Positions 14,232 through 20,560 of a stretch of DNA of 33,884 nt are shown here, in pieces. Positions within the stretch are counted from its first letter, which is position 1, and each line of letters begins with the position of its first letter. This DNA is from a virus, in IMG/VR virus record IMGVR_UViG_3300031669_000134, positions 1 through 33,884 of that record, one strand, 5' to 3'. The translations under genes and the position numbers were made by a program. Below the pieces are notes generated by a model, which had not been told where the DNA came from, made no database searches, and saw nothing but the letters and a program-made list of their open reading frames with translations.

Positions 14232-14516
14232 TCAGTTTCCGATATTGGCGTACAGAGGCTCAGCAATCTTCTCGGCTTTTGCAGCACCAATCGTAGATTG
14301 TCCCAGCCTACCTACTCGACGTAAAGTATCCGCAACCTGCGGATGGGAAGCTAAGAAGTCTTGGGCACCTGGGTTCTTCCTTGAAACCTCGACTGTCTCT
14401 CCATCAACGACTGCATCAAAGGTCTCGGATATGCCGTCTTCAAGGCTAGCGAGGACGGCCGGGACAGGGTCGGGGCTTGGGAAGAAGCTTCCTGTCGTGG
14501 GCGACCGTCCTCGCGC
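14232..14516 (-). pseudogene. Open frame without a start codon (possible gene remnant)
   Basis: In the gap between the holin-like gene and the glycosyltransferase gene, a minus-strand frame is open for 94 codons between a TAA (14517-14519) and TGA (14232-14234). It contains no ATG, GTG or TTG. The translation looks protein-like, for example ISETFDAVVDGETVEVSRK and QVADTLRRVGRLGQSTIG, with balanced acidic and basic residues. It could be the 3' remnant of a deleted gene, a gene with an unusual start, or coincidence. Its 5' part overlaps a strong RNA-fold candidate. The frame is shifted by -1 relative to the holin-like gene, but the TAA lies between, so read-through is excluded. Confidence 0.3.
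14448..14514 (-). other. Nested stem-loop element (structured RNA candidate)
   Basis: A perfect 10-bp inverted repeat GCGAGGACGG (14449-14458) / CCGTCCTCGC (14505-14514) encloses a second repeat GACAGG (14463-14468) / CCTGTC (14491-14496) and an AAG/CTT tip. It lies 26 bases past the stop of the holin-like gene, without a downstream U-tract. It may be a 3' UTR structure, a processing site or a regulatory RNA. Confidence 0.5.
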
Positions 14517-14524
14517 TTATTTGC

Positions 14525-14540
14525 GTCCAATCGATTGGAC
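14525..14540. repeat. 16-bp perfect palindrome at end of holin-like gene
   Basis: GTCCAATCGATTGGAC is fully self-complementary and touches the TAG stop of the holin-like gene. Palindromes of this kind are typical of dimeric DNA-binding protein sites or restriction/methylation targets. A near copy with a one-base centre change, GTCCAATTGATTGGAC, lies inside the coiled-coil gene near 29367. Confidence 0.6.
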
Positions 14541-15019
14541 TATTTGCTTCCGTTCTTCATGTCATCGACCTTCTTACGAAGAAGCGATTCTAGGACATTC
14601 TCGCCAACCGATTTTGCGACAGCTGTGCCGAGTTCAGCTTTCGCGGCATCGATAGCCTTTTTGCCGAGCTTCTTCAATTCTTCCTTGCTGACTACGCCGT
14701 CGGCCGACGCCGCCCTCAACTCAGCGAGTTCCTTGTTGGCGAGATTCGCGGCAATACGAGACAGCACGGATTCGGCCTCGTACCTGAGCTTCTCTCGAAG
14801 TCCAGCCTTTTCGACTTCCTTCTTTGCGGCGACCGTAGCCGACCAATCAGCCGCCATCTTTGCGAGAATGGCCATCAAAGGAACCGCAATTACCCCAAGG
14901 ATGTAACCAACGATGTCCCAGAAGACCGATCCAGTCTTCGGTGGCGCTACCACAACTTCTTCAGCCAGAGCCGGAACGGCAATAACCAGTGCGGCGATCA
15001 ATGTGAACAGCTTCCTCAC
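14540..15019 (-). CDS. Holin-like / exported helical protein (LLH-like)
   Basis: From GTG 15019 the 159-residue product begins MRKLFTLIAALVIAVPALA, a textbook signal peptide with an A-x-A site. I prefer this GTG to the overlapping ATG 15037 because GGAGG lies six bases before it and the ATG version would put WRC in front of the signal. A second hydrophobic helix follows (WDIVGYILGVIAVPLMAILA), then a long charged helix (KKEVEKAGLREKLRYEAESV) and a Lys/Ala-rich C-terminus. Two hydrophobic helices plus a charged coiled-coil tail resemble LLH-type phage holins. It is the last gene of the envelope cassette. Alternative: a periplasmic or inner-membrane structural protein of unknown role. Confidence 0.75.
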   Translation of the reverse strand: MRKLFTLIAALVIAVPALAEEVVVAPPKTGSVFWDIVGYILGVIAVPLMAILAKMAADWSATVAAKKEVEKAGLREKLRYEAESVLSRIAANLANKELAELRAASADGVVSKEELKKLGKKAIDAAKAELGTAVAKSVGENVLESLLRKKVDDMKNGSK

Positions 15020-15025
15020 AGCACA

Positions 15026-15030
15026 CCTCC
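15026..15030 (-). promoter_or_regulatory. Ribosome binding site deciding GTG start of holin-like gene
   Basis: Minus-strand GGAGG six bases before GTG 15019 and inside the alternative ATG 15037 reading, so it supports the shorter product with an intact signal peptide. Confidence 0.7.
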
Positions 15031-15033
15031 AAA

Positions 15034-15477
15034 TCATAGATCCTTAAATGCCTTGGCGAAGTCGCCCCTATTTCCGAACAGCCACTTTCCAAGATTGTAG
15101 ATCACGTCGACAATCGGAAGTGCAAGTGTGAGAATCATGCACGGCAAGAGCCACGCTGTACGCTGTGCCCAAAACTCTTCCCTGTTCATGAATGCGATGA
15201 TTCCCCCAAAGAAGAGAGTGGCGTCTACGTAGTATGGCATCAGCAACGTCGTCTTGTTCGCCTCGCCCGTAAAGCGCACGTAGCCCCAGTACCATCTCCC
15301 GTCGATTCTGCTTGGGAGATACTTGAACTCGACGATACGAAGACCTTGGCGCTTCGCGCCAAGCGCGTGCGCTCCCTCGTGCTTCAGAGTTCCTATGATC
15401 TGGTAGAGGGGGTAAAGAATGATGTGGATTACCCATATCCACCACGGGAAGTCTTTGAGGATGTCGAGATAGGTCAC
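15034..15477 (-). CDS. Integral membrane protein with HExxH motif (M50-like metallopeptidase candidate)
   Basis: A 147-residue protein starting at GTG 15477 (GGAGG four bases upstream; GTGA overlap with the previous stop). A first membrane helix (residues ~11-29) is followed by LKHEGAHALGA, where His33, Glu34 and His37 form an HExxH zinc site. Hydrophobic segments at ~84-98 and ~107-125 follow; Asp89 in PYYVDA could be a third ligand. HExxH next to a membrane helix, with an Ala/Gly-rich continuation, is the pattern of M50-type intramembrane peptidases, but the C-terminal NPxDG motif is not seen. It lies between a transglutaminase-like gene and a holin-like gene. It could cleave a membrane or cell-wall-linked substrate; it may also be a non-enzymatic relative. 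Confidence 0.78.
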   Translation of the reverse strand: MTYLDILKDFPWWIWVIHIILYPLYQIIGTLKHEGAHALGAKRQGLRIVEFKYLPSRIDGRWYWGYVRFTGEANKTTLLMPYYVDATLFFGGIIAFMNREEFWAQRTAWLLPCMILTLALPIVDVIYNLGKWLFGNRGDFAKAFKDL

Positions 15478-16025
15478 GCTGCCTCCGGAAAGGATGCGCC
15501 GATTCCATAGATATAGACGAAGCCCGTCTTGTCTCCGTAGAATGTGCGTACTGCACTCTGAGGATCTGCAAACCCGCGCTTAACGTGCTGATTGGAAACC
15601 AGCGTCCACTCGGGTCCGGTCCGAACGACGAGAACACAATGACCGCCGCCATCGACGCTGTAGCAAGACGCCCTGTGCATCTCGTCGACGTTTCCTTTGA
15701 GGACGAACCGAGCAACCGCCATCATGTCGTCGCAGTCGCCGTGATTCTTCGCCACGGCTACCCACGGCTTCGACACGAAGTCAATCAGTCCCCCAGCAGG
15801 ATCTGGTCTCCACGTGAAGTGTCGCTGGTTGTACCAGAATGAGATGTCCTCAATGAAGTGAAGCTGCTCCCGAATCATCTTGAGATCATGCAACGCCTCT
15901 TTGCGATGGAAGAGATACCGCAAGGCTTCTAGATTCGAGAGCACGAAACTCGTAACGGGTCTCCAGATGCGGAAGATGAAGAACCGAATAGCCGAGATCT
16001 TGTTCGCGCGAATCCAGAAGGTCAT
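15474..16025 (-). CDS. Transglutaminase-like cysteine protein
   Basis: A 183-residue protein. KNHGDCDDMMAVARFVL (Cys98) and GGGHCVLVV (His129) are the Cys and His positions of transglutaminase-like/papain-fold domains; the GDCDD context is typical of bacterial transglutaminase-like cysteine proteins. An Asn or Asp near SNQH (145) could complete a triad. The N-terminal 40 residues are basic and hydrophobic (FFIFRIWRPVTSFVLS) and could attach to the membrane. ATG 16025 is chosen over 16085 because it overlaps the previous stop as ATGA; the ribosome binding site is weak, as is common for coupled genes. In this cassette it may process or cross-link a cell-envelope component, or act as a peptidoglycan peptidase. 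The substrate is unknown. Confidence 0.78.
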   Translation of the reverse strand: MTFWIRANKISAIRFFIFRIWRPVTSFVLSNLEALRYLFHRKEALHDLKMIREQLHFIEDISFWYNQRHFTWRPDPAGGLIDFVSKPWVAVAKNHGDCDDMMAVARFVLKGNVDEMHRASCYSVDGGGHCVLVVRTGPEWTLVSNQHVKRGFADPQSAVRTFYGDKTGFVYIYGIGASFPEAA

Positions 16026-16465
16026 ATGATCGATCCAATGATCTTCGCCCCGATGGACAATGCCTTGCGGCCTCCGCGCTTCCACTTCTCGCGCTTCGTC
16101 TCGGCCTTGATCGCCTTGTTGAGCGCTCCCAAGAGTCCGTCAGGGTCGTCAGTCTCATCAACCTCTGCCGGAATCTTCTTCTCCGGCATCGCCGCAATAG
16201 CCTCGTCGGCAAGAACCTGAATCGCGTTTCCCGCGAGCTTCTTTGGATTCGCATTCTTCATGGCGTTTGCGATCTCAGCAACCTTCGCAATCTTCTCCGG
16301 ATCAGGAAGCTTGTCGATTCCAGTCTCCTTCATCAGAGCCTTGATCGTCGCATCCTTCGCATCCGACTTGAGCTTGTCGAGATATTTGCGCCCTCGCGTA
16401 AGTACGTAGAGAGCGACGAGGACAAGAATGACGAGAAGTCCCCACTGTGCCATGAACTCTTCCAT
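16022..16465 (-). CDS. One-TM membrane protein with charged helical tail
   Basis: A 147-residue protein. After MEEFMAQ comes one membrane segment (WGLLVILVLVALYVLT), then a long Lys/Asp-rich helical domain (KYLDKLKSDAKDATIKALMK) and a basic, amphipathic end (KRGGRKALSIGAKIIGSII). Topology suggests N-out/C-in or the reverse, as for inner-membrane spanin subunits or holin accessory proteins. ATG 16465 has AAGGAGG seven bases upstream and overlaps the lipoprotein stop (TGATG); a GTG directly before it is possible. It follows a small lipoprotein-like gene, an order that suggests a two-component spanin, but the length and lack of strong coiled coil keep this tentative. Confidence 0.72.
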   Translation of the reverse strand: MEEFMAQWGLLVILVLVALYVLTRGRKYLDKLKSDAKDATIKALMKETGIDKLPDPEKIAKVAEIANAMKNANPKKLAGNAIQVLADEAIAAMPEKKIPAEVDETDDPDGLLGALNKAIKAETKREKWKRGGRKALSIGAKIIGSII

Positions 16466-16728
16466 CACTCCACCTCCTTGGGTGCTCCAATGAGATCGGC
16501 AAGACCTGATGTCACTACCGTGAGATCACGTGCCCGCTTCAGGAGAGCCTTGCCTTTCTCGGTTCCGGAAATCTTCTCCCCGGTATTGAGCGTCATGTCG
16601 GACAACTCACGAATCTCCGTCTCCTGTAGTTCCGTCTTGTTTGCAATCTTCCGAGACAAGTTTACAGTCGTCCCCGAAAGACAGCATGATGAGCACAGCA
16701 GTGCCACTACGATCATTAATTTCTTCAT
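16465..16728 (-). CDS. Small exported lipoprotein-like protein
   Basis: An 87-residue product with a clear export signal, MKKLMIVVALLCSSCCLSG. Cys15 or Cys16 after a short hydrophobic core is an imperfect lipobox (C-S-S-C rather than L-A-G-C), so a lipid anchor is probable but not certain. The rest is a soluble helical domain (TELQETEIRELSDMTL) with no recognised motif. ATG 16728 overlaps the stop of the 36-residue mini-gene (ATGA), with GAGGAA upstream. It may be the outer-membrane subunit of a spanin pair with the next gene, which would imply a Gram-negative host, or a superinfection-exclusion lipoprotein. Confidence 0.7.
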   Translation of the reverse strand: MKKLMIVVALLCSSCCLSGTTVNLSRKIANKTELQETEIRELSDMTLNTGEKISGTEKGKALLKRARDLTVVTSGLADLIGAPKEVE

Positions 16729-16835
16729 GAGTTCCTCGAATCCTTGAAGTTCTTCACATCATCGAGCGCGTAGTTCTTCTCCTCGTTGAACATGGAGAAT
16801 GGGTTTCGGCTGTACTTGCCGGTGTATCCGCCCAT
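16725..16835 (-). CDS. 36-aa mini-protein repeating the fibre N-terminal tag
   Basis: The product starts MGGYTGKYSRNPF and continues FNEEKNYA; it matches the first 23 residues of the 1228-aa fibre at 19 positions and the 844-aa fibre almost as well. It then diverges (LDDVKNFKDSRNS) and stops. The TGA overlaps the lipoprotein ATG (ATGA), so it looks translated. There is only a weak ribosome binding site (GAGATG). It is either the remnant of a third fibre gene or a stand-alone peptide that occupies the same docking site on the baseplate as the fibres. Confidence 0.65.
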   Translation of the reverse strand: MGGYTGKYSRNPFSMFNEEKNYALDDVKNFKDSRNS

Positions 16836-16861
16836 CGTTACATCTCAATCGTCCTCAGACG

Positions 16862-19800
16862 CTAGTTCTTGTTCACTGACGTTCCGCTGGCTTCCATGAT
16901 GGTGGGCCACGCGAGGGGGAGCGGCTCTCCAGTTTTGAACGAGTTGCCTATCACGACGCAGCCCCCGGGATTTGTTCCACCGAACGTGGAGCCTGACGTA
17001 TAGCCAGTCGCTACGCTTGCCCAGTGATTTCCAGTAATCGTCAGCCGAATGCAGTTGGTGAATTGGACGGCATAGGTAGTGGAGAAATCCCCAAGCCTGT
17101 TGTTGATTTTTACGGTATTACCACAAATGGACGAATCCACTACAGACTCGAACCGATACCCTACCGCTTGCCTCGCACTGCTCCCCGTGATGCCGCCATT
17201 GTAGACGAGTCGAGACGAGTTCCCGGTAAAGGTCATGTCCTCTAGGCTGATCATCCATATGCCTAATTCTTGGAGAGAGCTGACGTAGGACGACCAGTCT
17301 TCCATCGTAACGGAGTTGTTAGAGACACTCCACCCGTTCCCACCAATCGAGACCTCAAGACCTCGCATAGGCCGTGTTTGGGTGTTGTGTGACTTCGGTC
17401 CCGGGGTACCGTCCTTGCTGAACGGATCGTCCGCATTGCTCACGTAGATTGTGTTGCCGTCAATATTGCCGGGCTTATCAGTCCCGAATTGCGGGCTGGA
17501 TCTACCAAATCCGACGCCCACGATGTATTTATGGATCGTAGAGTTGGTACCGGAGCAGAATACCGAGACTCGGTTGTATGATACCGACTGTTCGCCAAAG
17601 AACGTTAAACCAGACGTGCTCGCCGTATACGACCACACATAAATTCCAGTGACGTAGTCTGACGAAGACGTAGAGGTCATTTCGGACGTCGAGTGAATCA
17701 GAACAGAGTTGTTATTGATCAGGAACCTAGTCACTACCGAGAAGCCCTGAACAGTCGTTCCAGCGTACGTCTGTAGCTTGATCCCTACTGGAGTGTTGAT
17801 GTTTCCTTCGAGCTTGACGTTGTTGCCGTTGATTACCGAGTATCCGTTAGGGTACTCGATGTTGATCCCCATCATTGACTCGATCTCTGAAGCTGGCGTT
17901 CCACTCGTGATCGTGTTGTTCGTGATCGTCAGCTGGTTGTCAGTCGACCGAGTGTAGTCTGATGCCGCCTTCCTGACATCGATCCCAACACTATCCGTAA
18001 CGTTCATTCCCTCGATCACGTTGTCGCTGATTTGAATGATGCTGGGGTTGATGGGCATGTAGACGAAGACGCCCTTCGTCGTGATGTCAGTGAAGTAGTT
18101 CGAGGTGATCGAGAAGTCTCCGACAGCTATTCCGGCATCGCCTATGTTCACCCCGTAGGTGAATCCGGAGAAGTGGTTCCCCGTGACGACGATGTCGGAC
18201 TTTGTCGTAGCTCCAAGGAGTTCAATCGCGGCCTCCGTAGAGTCTCCGGTAACCTTGTTGCCATTGACTACTAGGTTAGCCACGACTCCCTCAAGACGCA
18301 GGAATCGGGTAGCCCCAGTAACCACGTTATCCGCAATGGTTCCTCGAACCATCTCCGAAAGGTTAGTCATACTGATGATGTCCTGGTTCACTGCTCCGTC
18401 GAGGACGTTGTTGGACATCGTGAAGTCGAACACCCCGAGAGCGCCTCCGCTGGAGGAAAACAGACCAGCCCCGCCCGAAGAGGTGACGATGTTGCCGAGG
18501 ATCGTGAAGTTCTCAAGAGTTCCTGCGCCTTGTCGAGTGACGAGCACTTGCGACCGCATACGATTGCCCGTCACCTGCATCCCGCTGCCCGCCGACGGCG
18601 CAGATCCGTCAATTCGCAGGAAGCTAGATATCGTGGCTCCTCCGACGATTTCGTAGTTGTTCTTGACCACGAAGTCGACAGCAGAGTCGACTCCAATGAA
18701 TGCCTGAATGGCAGTTCCCGCAACGGTCTCGACACGATTGCTGACAACTTCGAAAGTGGCTGACCCGGTGCTGTCGATGACGCGTGCGCAGTTATGAGGG
18801 TTGAAGTAGTTGTCGCGAATGACGACTGATCGATCGGCAACCACGTTCGAGGCAATTTCAATGTGGTTGACCGACGCGTCATCTTGGAACGACGAGTCAA
18901 ACCAGCACTGCTCGATCAGCGCCGTGACCGTAGTCGCCGAAACTACGACGCCGCTTCCTCTGAAAGTCCCTACCGACTTGGAAAGCGAGCACCGACGAAG
19001 CACGGAGTCTGTTCCCATGGCCACGAAAGACGAGGCCGTGCCTACCGCGTCGATGGTGTCAATCGCCACGTCCTGAACAGTCGCGCCAGTCCCGAGTGTG
19101 AGGATGACGGGATCGTCGAGTGCGATTGTCGTCTGCGACTTGCCGCATCCAGAGAGGGTCATTCCACTACCGAGCGTGACGGAAGAGGACGGAGTATGGG
19201 TTCCGGGCATGAGGAGGAAGCGCGAGCCAGCAGGAGCGCCGGAAACGACGGAGGCCAAGTCCTGCGCCGGGCCGACCAAGATGTAGGGACTCGCGGCCTC
19301 TCCCACGTACGGACGTATGTCGGCGATGTCGTCATCATCTATGACAACCGGTCCACCAACCTCATCGACGTACAAAGAGGCGAGGCATGTTCCGATGCCG
19401 ACGGGAAACGCCGGAACACCTGCACCCTCTTGCCCCTCGAAGATGCCGAGAGTGCCTGAGTCGTCTATATACAGGATATCGTACCTTGCGCTGCCGCTCG
19501 GGGCGCTCGTGACCGGACTCAGCCCTCCAGTGAAGATCACCTCTTCGACCCCAAGAGTCGACCTGCATCGTCCGGCCTGTACGTACACCTGATCATCGGC
19601 TCCTGCCGGATTCTCCGAGACCTTGAGGTCGGCTAGCTGAGCCTGTGAAATGTTCTCGAAGCCGATGGTTCCGACGTGATCCGTTATCATGCCGGAATCG
19701 ATGTTTGGCGACGTTGTTCGTGCGAGTGAAGCAAGGCGGAACACGTAGTGCTGGTTGCCATTAGAGTCTACGTAGTCGACAAGCGGCGCATAAGTTACGA

Positions 19801-20548
19801 TATCCTCTCTCACGTAGATCGTCTGGATGACCTTTGCGCGTAGCTGTGCCTCGACAGTCTGGCCGCCGATGTCCTTTTCGATATCGGGATCGTCGGCCGC
19901 ATCGTATTCGTCGAGATAGACGTTCAGGTACACTTCATCAGTTCGCGGACTGCCGGTCGGAGTCGACAGTTTGAGAATGTAGTAGTCACCAATAGAGGCA
20001 TCTGCAGTGACGTCTCCCGTGATCCGAATCTCATCGACAGTGTTGCTAGCAATGGCGTGAGTGCCGACGGGAAGCGTGATTGTGCGGGATACAAGCTCTC
20101 CTGCGACCCATCCAGCTGCCGAGTCTTCTAGAACTGTCTCTGAGATTCCGTCGAAGTAGAAGTTCGTGATTCGTGGATGAATCGACTGCTCGGGAATATC
20201 GGAAAGAGGATTCAGGTAGTCGACGTCACGGAGCAGAATGCAGCCAATGCCGCGCATGAAGAATCGACCAGCAGCCTCGATGTCAGCATTGCCGGGGCCG
20301 CCGCCGAGGATCTTGAAGTTGTCCGCTGGAGAGGACGCAGCTGCGATCCTGAAGCCATTGTTTGAGGTTCCGTACTGACCAAACAACTGAACCAGCCGAC
20401 GCGATCTCGTATACAGAGAGATTCGATTGTCGTTCTCGTCGTCATCGGTGACAGGAATACCTTCCTGCATGAGGGCGAACGCGTAGTTCTTCTCCTCGTT
20501 GAAAACCGCAAAGGGATCTCTGCTATAACGTCCGGTGTATCCGCCCAT
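16862..20548 (-). CDS. Tail fibre/spike with N-terminal docking domain and beta-helix
   Basis: A 1228-residue virion protein. Residues 1-40 (YSRDPF, FNEEKNYAFALMQEG) resemble the start of DUF6519-type phage proteins, thought to attach to the baseplate. Residues 1-420 are paralogous to the neighbouring 844-aa protein, including LNVYLDEYD and NPAGADDQVYV. From ~422 the sequence becomes a right-handed parallel beta-helix (FLLMPGTHTPSSSVTLGSG, then many N-N-x-I/V coils such as ISNNTI-like GNRMRS and TSNYFTD) to about 1200. Such folds occur in host-surface-degrading or -binding spikes; no catalytic residues could be assigned. Start ATG has AGAGGAG six bases upstream. It is the likely host-range determinant, along with its paralog. 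Confidence 0.87.
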   Translation of the reverse strand: MGGYTGRYSRDPFAVFNEEKNYAFALMQEGIPVTDDDENDNRISLYTRSRRLVQLFGQYGTSNNGFRIAAASSPADNFKILGGGPGNADIEAAGRFFMRGIGCILLRDVDYLNPLSDIPEQSIHPRITNFYFDGISETVLEDSAAGWVAGELVSRTITLPVGTHAIASNTVDEIRITGDVTADASIGDYYILKLSTPTGSPRTDEVYLNVYLDEYDAADDPDIEKDIGGQTVEAQLRAKVIQTIYVREDIVTYAPLVDYVDSNGNQHYVFRLASLARTTSPNIDSGMITDHVGTIGFENISQAQLADLKVSENPAGADDQVYVQAGRCRSTLGVEEVIFTGGLSPVTSAPSGSARYDILYIDDSGTLGIFEGQEGAGVPAFPVGIGTCLASLYVDEVGGPVVIDDDDIADIRPYVGEAASPYILVGPAQDLASVVSGAPAGSRFLLMPGTHTPSSSVTLGSGMTLSGCGKSQTTIALDDPVILTLGTGATVQDVAIDTIDAVGTASSFVAMGTDSVLRRCSLSKSVGTFRGSGVVVSATTVTALIEQCWFDSSFQDDASVNHIEIASNVVADRSVVIRDNYFNPHNCARVIDSTGSATFEVVSNRVETVAGTAIQAFIGVDSAVDFVVKNNYEIVGGATISSFLRIDGSAPSAGSGMQVTGNRMRSQVLVTRQGAGTLENFTILGNIVTSSGGAGLFSSSGGALGVFDFTMSNNVLDGAVNQDIISMTNLSEMVRGTIADNVVTGATRFLRLEGVVANLVVNGNKVTGDSTEAAIELLGATTKSDIVVTGNHFSGFTYGVNIGDAGIAVGDFSITSNYFTDITTKGVFVYMPINPSIIQISDNVIEGMNVTDSVGIDVRKAASDYTRSTDNQLTITNNTITSGTPASEIESMMGINIEYPNGYSVINGNNVKLEGNINTPVGIKLQTYAGTTVQGFSVVTRFLINNNSVLIHSTSEMTSTSSSDYVTGIYVWSYTASTSGLTFFGEQSVSYNRVSVFCSGTNSTIHKYIVGVGFGRSSPQFGTDKPGNIDGNTIYVSNADDPFSKDGTPGPKSHNTQTRPMRGLEVSIGGNGWSVSNNSVTMEDWSSYVSSLQELGIWMISLEDMTFTGNSSRLVYNGGITGSSARQAVGYRFESVVDSSICGNTVKINNRLGDFSTTYAVQFTNCIRLTITGNHWASVATGYTSGSTFGGTNPGGCVVIGNSFKTGEPLPLAWPTIMEASGTSVNKN

Positions 20549-20560
20549 GATCGCTCCTCT

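Noticed and set aside
14092-14655. 187-codon plus-strand open frame across the structured gap
   Set aside because: It overlaps the ends of two supported minus-strand genes, has no ribosome binding site or motif, and is Ser/Arg-rich like other shadow frames here.
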